Assembly (NCBI GenBank): GCA_000711775.1
Contig: ARYC01000462.1
Coordinates: forward strand, 80,135 to 144,134
DNA length: 64,000 bases
Source of the DNA: Oxytricha trifallax
Taxonomy: Eukaryota > Ciliophora > Spirotrichea > Sporadotrichida > Oxytrichidae
Reading direction: 5' to 3'
This document shows, piece by piece, positions 47,100 to 58,907 of this stretch. How positions within the stretch are numbered: the stretch's first letter is position 1; each line of letters opens with the position of its first letter. Both the position numbers and the translations under genes were made by a program. The notes under the pieces were generated by a model. The model searched no databases. It saw only the letters and a list, made by a program, of their open reading frames with translations, and was not told the origin of the DNA.

Positions 47100-48550
47100 A
47101 AATTTAGGGTCTATTAATGATGAGTAATATTTAGTTTTACTGCTTAAGCTTAGGTATGGTAGAGTATTAATATAGACTAAGTCAAACCAGTACTGAATTA
47201 TGCAGCTATAGCAAAGCTATTACACAAGAGTGCCTCAACTGTTAGGTATCACTGCATGTTAGCTGTTTAGCATTATACTTCAGGCTCTTGAAAACATCCG
47301 GTAAAAATATAAAAGTTCTCTCAGGCTCATATTGACTACCTAAGCGACTCGAAGACTTTGAAGTATTGGGCATACTTTCCATTAGACTAGCGAACTGTGA
47401 TGCTTCATCGTAAGTTTCCTGACATGAACATCTCTCCTTAGACTATAGCCAATATTTATAGAAGAAATGGTAAGGTAAAATTTTTTGAGAATAAATGAAT
47501 TTTTTGATTAATACAGAATGACATATAATTAAGATTAATTTAAGTCTTAATAAAAATGCAAGAAGCGAATATATTTGCATAAGAGAGTAAATTTCAATGA
47601 AGCTATCTTAAAATGTATAAAAAGAAATAACCCAAGATATTTTGGGTCACTAAATTTGCACATGAGCGCTAATAATATGCGCTCTTGCGCTCATTAAATA
47701 ACTTGTGAGCCCATAGCACGGCAATTTTGTCTTAATTCACATTATTAATAGAGAATTCACTCTTAGCTATAAAGCCCTATTTTTCTAAGATTATTAATTA
47801 TTTATATTAATTTTAATAATATAGTTTTAATTTTTAATTAAAATTTAAATATATTAAACCTAATTGGATTTCTCTATAGAGAATTAATTTCTGAGGTAAC
47901 TGATTAATTTAATAAATTGCGTTAATTTAATTATTCCTAAATTTATTATAATTAATTAAGTATTTATTAAAAAAAGGGCATTAAGAGCCAAGAGAGGTTT
48001 CCCTATAAAAGGGCTGAATTAAGACAATTGTGGCATGAAGTGGCCAGATTTTGATACATTTCGCAGAGCTGTGCGGTATAGCCAGAATATCTTGCGGGAT
48101 TTCCATATTTGCACCTTGAGATCTCATCATTTTAATTTGCCCTAATTTCTTTACTTTTGTACTTATCTCGATTTTTTAAGACTTTTATCAAATAAATTAA
48201 TCATCAATCTAAATTAATTTTACATTTCACTTATTATCCAGAATATTTATCTTATTACTTTCAAGACTGTCAACAGAGTGAAGAGAGTGAAATTGATTTT
48301 ACAGTGCCTTTTTATAGTAATAATTTAAACTTTATAAATAATTAAATGCAGAGGGCTATTGACAATAACATCAAGTTCATACACGCTGATGAAGCTGTGT
48401 TTATCTTCTACACCTTTATTAATTAGTCTTGGTATAAGAAGTATGATAATATTGAAGTCTATGATTAGAAATTAAAGGTTGTAACCCATGCAATTTTAGC
48501 AGGTATTAGTGAAGACTCTAATTTCTTCAATCCAAGAACTAAAATATAAT
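47100..48550 (+). pseudogene. TBE-like transposase, copy C, split by an insertion and 3'-truncated
   Basis: The N-terminal part (about 47100-47476) is homologous to copies A and B: LLHKSASTVRYHC, TLKYWAYFPLDQRTVMLHRK, then NISPQTIANIYRRNG. The match stops abruptly and resumes at about 48255 with FKTVNRVKRV and, from about 48345, NNIKFIHADEAVFIF (first catalytic Asp kept). It ends near 48550, before the second catalytic region. The 780-bp gap holds unrelated AT-rich sequence. Internal TGA codons and shifts add to the damage. Confidence 0.7.
47477..48254. mobile_element. ~780-bp insertion inside transposase copy C
   Basis: Bounded by the points where homology to the other transposases stops and resumes. 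It contains inverted blocks (GCAATTTTGTCTTAATTCA near 47723 against TGAATTAAGACAATTG near 48024). The ends could not be aligned as terminal repeats by eye. It could be a small transposon or an internal eliminated sequence. Confidence 0.5.
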
Positions 48551-48560
48551 GAAGTTAAAA

Positions 48561-49003
48561 TATCCTAGAAAAATGAGAATGAAAATAATATCAACGAAAT
48601 TATATAATTCATCATTCTTACTATCATTTTAAGAAGCAGTCATAGGGTCAACATAAATATTACAGACTGTAACTAACCTGATGTTTATTGATTGAAAGTA
48701 CATGAAACTAGTTACACTTATATATAAATTATTTACTGGGATTGCTGCTAACTAATGCAAAATAAGTTGTTAACAGTGAATGAAACCACTATATCAATAT
48801 AAATTTAAATAAAGATTCAAAGAAATTAAATAAGTTATTACTTCTATCTGCAGAATTTTTTCTTGGAGTCTAATAGTTTGAGCATTTTATTATAGTCATG
48901 CTGATTAAAATTATTTTTAATTATATAAATTAAGTACTTTAAAGCTAATCATTCATTTTAAACTTCCTTATTTATGAGTAATACTACATTTTATAATCCG
49001 ACT
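48561..49003. other. AT-rich spacer, nothing recognised
   Basis: About 440 bp between the truncated transposase and the MITE. No open frame or repeat recognised. Confidence 0.5.
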
Positions 49004-49527
49004 GTCGCCACTTTTTAAAAAAGTGGGGACGCTTGGAGGATTTTTATCAATCATATATTATTTATGTTATATTTAATTAATATATTGTTAAAACTAGTCT
49101 ATCATAAACATTATTTAAAATTATTTAATGTTAAAATCTACTTTTTGTCTCTCACAATTCAGGATTCAAATCTTAAAAGAACTAATAGAAATCCTAATGG
49201 ACTTAGTATAATCTAAATGAAATTAGAATAGTTTATATTTATTAATATTTAGTTATATTTTTACGGATTATTATACTTAAATATATACTTACTTAAGTTT
49301 CTATAATTCTTTTTGGAATTATATAGATCTATAAGGATCTCTATTAATGTTTATGACTTTTGAATCCTGAACTTATGTATAAAGCTAATATATTTCTATG
49401 TTTTATAATGAATTAATCATAAGTTAAATTAATTTTAATTGTTAATATATAAGACACTATATGCTTAATTTAATATATTCACAAAAAATCCTCCAAGCGT
49501 CGCCACTTTTAAAAAAAGTGGGGACGG
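49004..49527. mobile_element. MITE whose terminal repeats are themselves hairpins
   Basis: Left end 49004-49046 and right end 49485-49527 are inverted copies (GTCGCCACTTTTT...GTGGGGACG CTTGGAGGATTTTT). Each end is also internally palindromic: CCACTTTTTTAAAAAGTGG folds on itself. The interior is non-coding. Only the four-base differences GTCGCC/CGTCCCC distinguish the two halves of each hairpin. Confidence 0.8.
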
Positions 49528-50740
49528 TTGAAGGAAATATACTCAATATTTAAATTAAATGGTTTAAAGTTGTTCAATGCTTAAACTTTAAATTCTAAGT
49601 TTGAAGATATTGAAATTTTTTTAAACGTCATGCATATGATAGATTTCCAAGATATCGTCCATTATGATGTCTGGGTTAGCTCCCCGAATACCTAAAAATA
49701 ATCTTAATTAAAAAAAAGATAATATACTGCTTGCTCTCCACCTTCTTCCATTTTTATTTTAAAATTTAAAAATTATACCATTTTTTTAAAATTAAAACGA
49801 CTTTAAATTAAATATAAACTACAAAATAATAAGCAGTTAAAATTAATAAAAAATTTTTCTCATATTTGAATATATATCATTTTACCAATTTTTAAATATT
49901 TATTAATATTATTATTGTCATTTTAGTTTTAATAAATTTTTTCTTCTCAAGTTATCAAGATTTGCACTATTATAATATTTTACCTCATTTTAATTTCATC
50001 ATTTATAAATTAATTGCAAATTCTTTAAAATATATTCGCTTAGTTTTGTTGTATTAGATGTACTAATTAAAAAAAGTACTTTATAACATTTTATAAACAC
50101 TTACCTCATGCCATCATTAAGAACTTCCACAATATAGAATTATTTAAAATATTTCAAATTGTTTAGTTATTTAATTAAAAATTAAATTAATTATTACTAT
50201 AAAATTTATGATGGCTTCTCTCTCATATACTATGACTATGGTGTACTTTTATATGTAAGTTAACTAATTTCTCTACACTTTTAATGAAAGAGATATTTTA
50301 ATGAATTTTTATCATTTTTATCTTTATTTAAGTTGATTGGAGTTTTTTACTTATTTCAAACAAGTTGCTTTGTTTATTAAATTTCTTAAATTAAATATAC
50401 TGTAATACTCATGCTTGGGAAGATAAGTAAACTTGGTATAATATTTATAATATAAAAATAAAAAAATTATCAAAAACAGAATATGTATATTGAGCATTAC
50501 ATTAAATGTTATCATAAATAATAATATGTAATGCATAGAGGTAATACATCTCTAAAAATACATTATCAAGCATAAAAAAATGAACAAAAAAAAATAGGGA
50601 CTACATATCCTTGAAATTATCACCTATACACCCAAAAATCTCATTAAAAAGGGGCATAAACTGGCCTGAATTTCATATTCAACTTACAAGGGCTCAATTC
50701 GAAGAGAAAATACAAGTGACATCATTGAAATATGGAAGCG
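49528..50740. other. AT-rich region, nothing recognised
   Basis: No supported gene. A 61-codon minus-strand frame at 50351-50536 is hydrophobic and AT-driven, probably accidental. Confidence 0.45.
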
Positions 50741-51180
50741 AAAACTACTACAAATGTTTAAACTCCAGTCAATTGACAATAAGTTAATAAAACTCAACAG
50801 GCTAAACGAGAATATTAGTTCATAAGATAAGAACAACAAAATCCAAGCCAAGAGAGTTCTATAGTCATAGCCAAATTTATTGAAGACTAAATCACTAATT
50901 TCACCTTCAAGCTACAGTCACCCATCTCTCCTGGGTTCCACTATAACAAGATAAAGAAGCATCATCACAAAGTGAGTAATTTATGATGACAACGAAGAAT
51001 ACTGGTGTTCAGTCGAAATGAAAGAAGAATTCGATAGATCTAACAACTCAAGCTTAGACTCTGATGATTCCTCTGGCGTCACTGCGATGATAATAGAGTC
51101 ATACTATGACGTAACCATCCCCTTCTCACCCTTCCATGAACAAGACAGCAATTATACACTCTATTAAATATATCTTCAAA
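50741..51180 (+). pseudogene. Gln-rich/acidic coding remnant
   Basis: From ATG 50741 a frame with many TAA/TAG (Gln) runs to about 50970 with one TGA (near 50783). A shift then leads into an open frame encoding YDDNEEYWCSVEMKEEF and a Ser/Asp-rich segment to about 51180. It looks like one ~150-residue protein fragment of higher GC than its surroundings. No family recognised. Confidence 0.35.
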
Positions 51181-52660
51181 TACGTCACTAGTTAAATTTA
51201 GTACTAAATAGGAACTTTTAATAATTAAGGTCCGGTACTATTATTTAAATCGTAATATTAATTAATATTTTAATAATTAATGTTCTGATAATTATAAATA
51301 TCAAGTTGACTCCAACAAATATTAAACTTAACTAGTAAAGTATCTCAAAGACTAAACTATAAAAGAGATTTGAAATTAGGGAATCATGCAGTTCTATTAG
51401 AGTCAACAACAAAGACACAATACTCTGCCAACCTAAAAAAGCCCTCGTACAAGCTATCACTAACATCTAATAAAATATTGATGATTAATCTCTAAGAAAA
51501 ATGGTTTTACTTAACAACAACTTACACATTTTTTCCTTCTTCAAAAGTGAAATATTTTCTATTATTGATACATAAAAAACCATTCTAAGAGTTAATAAAT
51601 CTATTCAACTTTTGTATTCTTAAAACATTTATAGTAATTAAAAAAAACCCTGCCTCAGCATATAAGTAAACAACTTCAATCATTAAAGTTTAAATTGAAA
51701 TTCAAATAAAATGCTTCCAAAAACTATTATCGTATTTCTTATAATCAGACTTTACTCAAATGATAAAAACAAGAATGAAGAGTAAACTGAAAAGAAATTA
51801 ATTGAAATTCTCGATCAAGGTCCAAAATTTTGACTAACAATTCAAATCCAAAGAAAACGGTGACAACATCCAAACCTTAAATCTTAGAAGTAAAGGAAGT
51901 TTCAAATGAAAGAGACAGCAACAAAGTAGTTAAGGAAGGAAGAAGAAGATTAAAGACTCAGTATATAAGGAAGTGAAGACTTCCTGACTAAAAGTGAATG
52001 ACCATTAGATTTTTACAACATATATAAGATCGGGGGTCCCAGAGATCTCGATAAAATCACATTTTTATAATTATCTTTATTATAAACTAGAAATGGTAGA
52101 TGGTATTGAGATTATTGAGTGAAGATATAAGAAAACTTAAATGATAGTTAAGGTCCACTAAGGATTCAAATGAAACTGAGATATTTAGAAATGTATCAAA
52201 AAATAGAGGCTTGTGAGAAAAAAAGATGAAATAAACCAATATTTTTTAAATAAAAATTTAAATATTGTATATTTATATGCAATATAATAAAGTTTGCAAA
52301 TTTAAACCCAAATTTCTTTAATTACTAATAAAATATACTTTAAATAAAAAAGCTTCAGGAATATACCAAAGAATCAAATCATTGACAGTATTGAATTTTT
52401 GAAATATAAAATTAAAAATGAGAATAAAAACAAAAATAATTTAAATTAAGTTAAATTAAATATAGATTACTGTCCTCAATTATCTCAACAGCCATTCAAA
52501 TAAGAATCTATCTTATATTTCTTTGTTTATAGAATTAGTAGTTGTAGTAAAATCCTTAAGGTAAATTAAAAATACGAAATAAAATCCTAAGTAAAATTAC
52601 CAATATGTTTATTTAGTGAAATCAAATTCCTTTCGGACAGTATAAAGTCACCGTACCGCT
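51181..52660. other. AT-rich region with a decayed coding trace
   Basis: Mostly AT-rich. A Lys/Glu-rich plus-strand trace at about 51770-52000 (EKKLIEILDQGPKF) is broken by TGA and shifts and cannot be assigned. Nothing else is supported. Confidence 0.4.
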
Positions 52661-52664
52661 CTAG

Positions 52665-54133
52665 TCAATTGTCATTGTTCTGATCTTTAATCAACTCCTG
52701 CTGAACATGGTTTTTTACTTGGTTGTCCATCTTCTTGGGTTGCTCTTTGTCATCTTCTGCCTCACACTATCTTGAAGTGTTCTTAAATGGTTTGATTATT
52801 TCATCCTATTTCTGAAGTTTTCTGAACCCCGTATTCTTGATGAATAGCAATTCTACTATTTCAGAAACTTACTAACTGAGATCGCTGAACCTACCTTCGC
52901 AGAGTGAATATTCTCTCTCTAGATGTCCTAAGAATCCTCTCTCATCACCATGTCATCTCATTAATCTATCTAAGAATTGAAAATTTAAGTTTCCGTTCTC
53001 ATCTCCTAGTTTGCGATTTACTAAACTTAATCGTTATTCATCTCCATGTCTCTTGCTTAGTCTTCTTCGTTTAGAGCTACTCCTGATCTTTAGATCTTAA
53101 TTTTTGTGAATCCCATCTCCATGATAATCATTAGGCAGTATTTTTTTATGTTTATCCAATCCCTTTCAAATATTTAAAATACCGGCAACCCTGGATGTTT
53201 TAATGCTAAATGGTTCATGATTAGAATAGCCAAGACTCCGCAGTCTTCAAGATCATTCACTTAGATTGTCTCTACTATACTTAATAATTTTCTTATCTTG
53301 AAGCCATCTCCAACTGTATCTTTCGTGCATTTATCAAATTTGTTTCAAAGTTTTTTTAGAAAAGCATAGCTCCCAATAGATCTCCCGGTGTAATGAATGT
53401 CCATTGTTGATGATTCTATCTCAATCTCTCGTATCATCCAGTTCTTTCAGTTCTTTAAATTTCATTAAAAACTTGCTGGTATGATTATACCTCGAGGATC
53501 ATCTGCTTCTATCCAAAATTTCATAATGTTTAGTTTCCAGTTCGTAGCATCGAAGAACCTCTCCAATTTCTGTATTCCATCGTCGTCCACGACTACTGGT
53601 GGCATTATCATATATTATGTTCTTTGTTGGCCGAATTAGACTACTTCTATTTTTGCAGCAGTAGTTTCAATTGTTTCCTCAGTAATGTGATTTCCTCATA
53701 TTAGGTCGAAGTTTTTCCATGCTTTGTTGATCTCCCTCCAGTGTTCATGTTGCTTCACAGTCCATAGGTCTTTCTCCCTTGCATCTCTCTCCCTAGCCGC
53801 TTTCCTATCATCGTATTTCCTAACCAAGGCTTTCTCAAGTTTAGTTCTTAAACTCGGGCAGCATACGATAGTGATCATTCTTAATATCGTTGCCTACCAT
53901 CTTTTCTTCGCATAGATGATTTTGTCAAATCCTTAGGAAATTACTTTTGACATGTCAATGATTCTTTTGAACTTCATTTGATCTCTCAGAACACATGATG
54001 ATCCATCCTGTTATTTATCAAACTGAGTTATCTGGACTTTAGTCTCTTTTATCTTCTTCTTGCTTTGATTTGATTTCCAATCTTCAATCGGCTATTGAAA
54101 CTAATCTACTTATTTAGAGGAACTTTAACGCAT
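52665..54133 (-). pseudogene. Ulp1-like (C48) cysteine protease gene
   Basis: Minus strand from ATG 54133 to TGA 52665, about 490 codons, with one in-frame TGA (53696) and at least one shift near 53480. The N-terminal third is very basic and helical (EKALVRKYDDRKAARERD). The C-terminal half contains ETIQVNDLEDCGVLAILIMNHL, matching the Q-x-N-x-x-D-C-G box that carries the catalytic Cys of Ulp1/SENP and adenovirus-type proteases. The His and Asp of the triad should lie upstream (53200-53500), where the frame is damaged, and are not certain. Ulp1-like proteases occur in several large DNA transposons. No capsid or polymerase gene is nearby, so a Maverick is not supported. It lies just downstream of the LINE, on the same strand. 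Confidence 0.6.
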
Positions 54134-54860
54134 TTCTCATCTCTCTGATTCCCAGAGTTTCTTGGTCTCTAATCCTGTCTCTATAATTCAGTCAAAATAG
54201 TTTTAAATCGTGATTGTTAAAATTCTTAAATACAAAGAATTATATTTATACTTACTTGTAATATTCTTAATATATAATTTTTAAAATATGCTTTAATTTT
54301 CAAATAATTTTAGATTTTTGTGAATCCAAGTATTTAAACTAATTTATTTTTGCTTCTTAAGCACATGCTTTTAATTAGCATTTTTAATTTATATATAGAA
54401 GTATATTTAATTATAATTTGAAATATAAACAAAGTTTGTTATTATTTAAAATTAAGATAATTTATTCATTATATTCAACATGAGTAGTTTTAAGATAATT
54501 TTATATTAAAAGTATCAAACCTATAAAAGCAAAAATATTTATTCTATAAAAATGTATATTTTACCTTTGAAATATTAAAATGAATAAATTTTATTTAATT
54601 TAGTCAGAATAGTAAATAATTATTTAATTAAAAATATATATCAAAATAATAAGATATAAATATTAATTAATTAAATATATAAGAAATGGGCTCAAGTAGG
54701 GAAAATATTAAATTTACCACTAGAGCATACTTTAAATATAATGATATATAAATCAAACAAAATTTTAATAAATAATTATAATAATTTTTGAATAATGCTT
54801 TTTATTTATGATTAGTCTTATTAGAATTTAAATATTCACGATTCTAATACTATTTAGACT
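54134..54860. other. AT-rich spacer, nothing recognised
   Basis: About 700 bp between the protease gene start and the LINE 3' end. Very AT-rich, no open frame. Confidence 0.5.
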
Positions 54861-55785
54861 TTATTGTAGCGAACCTCTTGTACCTTCTTCCAGTATTCCC
54901 GTTTGTCGCTAATGTAACTCTCTCTTCTGGCTTCTTTACACCTTGCTTCAAACCTCTTCTCCTCCTCGTGATGTTTGATAAATCTTGAGTAGCTCAATTG
55001 GTATCTTTCTTTAATTGTTAAAAGATTGCTCTTTTATAATTTATTAATTTATTATACTTTTCTTATTCACTTTCTTTTAGCTTCTTGGTTTATTTTTCAC
55101 TTAGATATTCAAATCTTTGTCAGATAGCTTGTAGTTTTTTAGCATCGAATTTCCTCTCTTTTTCTTGACGTAGTTACCTTGAATAGTATTTTTATTGGTT
55201 GATAGTATTCGTGTACTTCCTGTTGTCTTATCCTTTGGTCTAACCTAATCATGTTGGTGATTGTTTCTATTTGCTTGTGTCCTTCAATGTCAAATAGTTT
55301 GTACTCTCTAATCATTTCTGAGAATCTAGTAGGTTCTCCAGCTGAGTAAATTAGTTCGCAAATTTTTTTGTGGTTTTGATCCAATAAAACTTTGTGTACG
55401 TATTGGCTCACGCCGTAGTTGATCGTGGTTTTGATCTGACTAATGGCCATCATTTTATCCATGACATTCTTTGTTTAAAATAATGTTTTCTTTATTTTTT
55501 GAAATTTATCTCCCTTCTTACCAATTTCATCGCTTGCTTTTTTAGGTCTAATGAATTATTTAATACTTAGATTTACTTTCATCTTGTTCTTCTGAACCAG
55601 GTCCCAAATCATTTCACTGGTGTTTGACTCAATTATTTGAATGCCATTTCTTAGTTGTTTTTCTTTGTGATGTCTCTAGGTTTTCGAAACGCTATTCTCT
55701 TTAGTTATAACTCCATCTTCTCTATCTCCTTAAAATTTATGAACTGTGCCGCAACCAGAGGGGTATATTTGTAGATTATTAATAT
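54861..55785 (-). pseudogene. LINE ORF2, C-terminal part
   Basis: Minus strand. It contains a clean 107-codon stretch (55462-55139: INYGVSQYVHKVLLDQ and RFSEMIREYKLFDIEGH), preceded by charged sequence (55760-55480) and followed by a Lys/Glu-rich tail to about 54870. It continues the reverse-transcriptase gene after the insertion at 55786-56399. The domain is the post-RT region of a non-LTR retrotransposon. The 3' end is approximate. Confidence 0.6.
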
Positions 55786-56399
55786 TGATAAAATACAAAA
55801 GATTGGGAAATTATTTTAAACAAATTAATAAGTATCAGTCATTATTTTGATTATTTATAATATAAACTTAAGTATGTACATAAATGTGCGTTTGCATTCT
55901 TAAAAATCTTACGCATTATTTACTAACTGCAATTATTTAATATTATGAGAATATAAATTATAGATAACTTTCCCGAATGAGTTCTACTTTAGTGGAGTAA
56001 AGATTATTAGTGTTTTTAGTGAACTGATTGTTTTCATGAATAATTTGTAGAATCTTAGAATTTACTCTCTTCCTAATCATTATTTTTACTCAACTTTAAT
56101 AGTCTAGCCTTTTATTCAATTGAGATGACTTTTTATTCTTTCTTAACTATAATAAAATTCTTAAATGAGTATTGTAAGTCAAATATATAAAGTTATCAAT
56201 GACTATCAAGTTAGAGTTAAAAATGTGAATACAACTTACATCAATTTGCATTTTAAGTGCGATAGTTAGAAGTCCCATTTTTAATTTACGAGACTGAATA
56301 TATTTTCTGTTATAATTAAATTTAAATAATCTTTTTATTTCAAAAATTCATGATCGATAATCTTATAAGGCCACCATTATCGTGTCACTAACCATGCGA
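55786..56399. mobile_element. Insertion X1 in the LINE
   Basis: Non-coding AT-rich DNA interrupting the minus-strand LINE frame. Its left side reads AATATTGATAAAATACAAAAG followed by ATTGGGAAATTATTT, also found at the left edge of insertion X2 (58390). Its right side (TCATGATCGATAATC) also matches the right edge of X2 (TTATGATCGATACT), as does an inner GAATATATTTTCTGTTAT. X1 and X2 therefore belong to one family of inserted elements. Confidence 0.6.
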
Positions 56400-58395
56400 T
56401 TATACTAATTCTTTGGTAGAACTCTATTTTCTTCTATATCTCACTCTACCTGTTTTTAATAAATTTTGCGTGTATTATAGGAAAATATTTAGTCCAAGGT
56501 ATTTATCTTCTTGTACTTTGTTGATACCTTCAATTCAGAATTCTCTCAAAAAGATTTTAGCGTCACTCTACAATGCCGTCTTCTTTGTGTTTAACTTCAA
56601 GTTATGTGATTATTCAATTTCTCTGAAACACTTTATCACCCTTTGAATTGTTATGGGTCTTTTATATTAAATAATATGTCATCTGCAAATGATATTAGTT
56701 TGCCTTGTTTAATCAATGACTTTAGTTCTTGTTGACAAACAGAGCATCTTGTTGGTAGATGTTTAACAACATCGTAGAAAATCTACTATCTTCAGCTACT
56801 CCTTGTTTTTCATACATAATTTTGTTGTTAGTATAAATTTGTTCAATTAATTTGACTATTTCAGCATCACTTTGGTCAAATACAATTCCTTTTAGTATAG
56901 AAATTAATTTGTTCTTCCAGACTGAGTCGTAAGTTTTTTTGCATATCTATCAGTAGGTAAGCTTCTCTTAGTTTACTATTTTTTCTTGAGGATTTAATAT
57001 GTTCAAGGAGTCTTATTAAATAAATATCAGTGCTTTTGTTTTCCCTTGAATCCATTTTAGTAGTTTCCTATTTTTAGTAAGTTGCTCTTTTTTCTGGTGG
57101 ATTTGTCAATAATTACTTTCTCACCTATTTTACCCTCATGAGAGTTTATTACTATTGGCCTCGCATTACCCTATCTTCTATATTTTATATTTTAGTCTTT
57201 GCTTAGCAGTATGAGTATCCATTCATTTATGCACTGAGTAATTTGATTCTCATTGATCAAGCTTGAGATCTTTTTGCATACAATTTCTAAAATTTTATTA
57301 TTTTATTTATTCAGCATTTTTCCATTAAAACTATCAAGTTCTATCGCCTTTTTGAAGTTACAATCTTTTATGCTTTTTCTACATCTTCATCGTTGCAGAA
57401 TTTTTTTCAGTTTCTTGTTCATCTATCATTAATGGGTCACTTCAAATAGGGTTTTGCCCTTAATTATCTATCTAATCTTTATAGATTTGGCTGTAAAAAT
57501 TTACTACTTATGTCTTGGTTATTTATCCAGATTTTATTCTTTCATCCTAAACTGTTTGGCCTTAAATTGGTTTTAATTCTTTTTGATTTTTAGTTAGTTA
57601 TTTTACCAGGTAGAAGAAACCTTTCAAATCGTTTGTTTCTTGGCAGTGTTCTAATTCATTTATCGGTTCCTTCCATTTCATTTTCATCTCTTAGAACAAT
57701 TTATATTGGTTTGTTCTGTTTTGTCTCAATCCCCATTCTGATGGTCTCTAGTACCAATTCTTGCCTTTCACCTGTTTCTTAATTTTATCTATAAGTAGTC
57801 TTGAATAGGATTGTCCAGGTCACTGAGTGCTAATTCTCACCCTTCTTCTATGAATTTTTCCAACATTGTTTCCTTATGTCCGTTATTCTGATAGTCCACT
57901 CTACCTCGATTAAGCGTCTTCGCTCATCTAAATCAGCATTTTCTATCTACCAGCTTAAGGTCACCCCCCCTAATACTTTACTCTCATTTTCTATAAGATA
58001 ATTTTGTAGTCAAATTGAGTTAACACATCTCCCAGCTTACTATTTCTCCATTTGAGAAAATTTGATCTAGATGATTGCCCATAGAATGAGTTTCCACTCA
58101 TATTGGAATAGATTTTTTTAGACCCTCTCTATTAAACCTTTTCCTTAATTCTTTTATGTGAAAGTTGAAGTCCCCCATAACGATTATCCTCTGTCTTTGA
58201 CATTTCTATTTTAGTGACTTTATCTTGAATATCAATCACTCTATTTTGAAGTTTTTTTATTTTATTAACACAATATGGTGGTATGTAAGTATTTATTATA
58301 TACAGTGGGCATCCTCCCCCACGTTTAGAATGTTCCATGTTATGAATTGCCTTAAAGTATTTATAGTTTTCATTTCATACTTCCCTTTGTTTAAT
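56400..58395 (-). pseudogene. LINE ORF2: endonuclease C-terminal half and reverse transcriptase
   Basis: Minus strand, reading from 58395 downward. The endonuclease half has YIINTYIPPY, IIVMGDFNFHIKELRKR (GDFN motif) and MGNHLDQIFSNGEI (the S/T-x-LD-x-I-x-S type motif). After a linker, RT motifs follow: AIELDSFNGKMLNK (domain 0-1), ARPIVI (domain 2), a K-L-I-S-FADDILF box (FADD catalytic Asps, near 56680), and LKLNTKKTA then EDKYLGLNI (domains 6-7). This is an APE-type non-LTR retrotransposon that should copy RNA by target-primed reverse transcription. Several TGA codons and shifts make it dead. It is split from its N-terminus by insertion X2. Confidence 0.8.
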
Positions 58396-58907
58396 ATTGA
58401 TAAAATATAAAAGATTGGGAATTATTTAAATAAAAAATATAAAATAACTGGCACATGTTATAGTTTGTAGAATAGATTACATTTATAATTGTCATAGTTT
58501 AAATAAATAAGTCATATATTAATGATGAATAGAAGAAAATGAATGTTTGATATTTCTAAGTAGAATTATATTTATTGTATTTTGACTTTTCTAAATCAAA
58601 TGTCATTGTGCGAAGGTTGTATTGGTTTAGATTATTCCGAATCCATAATGCATTCTTAAATATCCAATTTTATATATCTTGAAGAAAGCTTTATTATAAG
58701 CGAGCTTTTTTATCATTAGAAATATAAACTTAAGATAAATTACTCGAAATAAGTTGTAATTTTAAAAAATCAGAATGAAGTTATTGTTTTAATGTTAGAT
58801 ATCATTAAAACTATTAACTTACCTTGTATTTTTTTGTAAGAAAAGAGTTATAGTATTCAGGGACATCCTGCTTTAAGTAAAATCATATATTTCCATTTTA
58901 ATATTAG

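Noticed and set aside
52665..54133. Polinton/Maverick element based on the Ulp1-like protease
   Set aside because: No protein-primed DNA polymerase, packaging ATPase, capsid gene or retroviral-type integrase core could be found in the window; a single protease motif is not enough.
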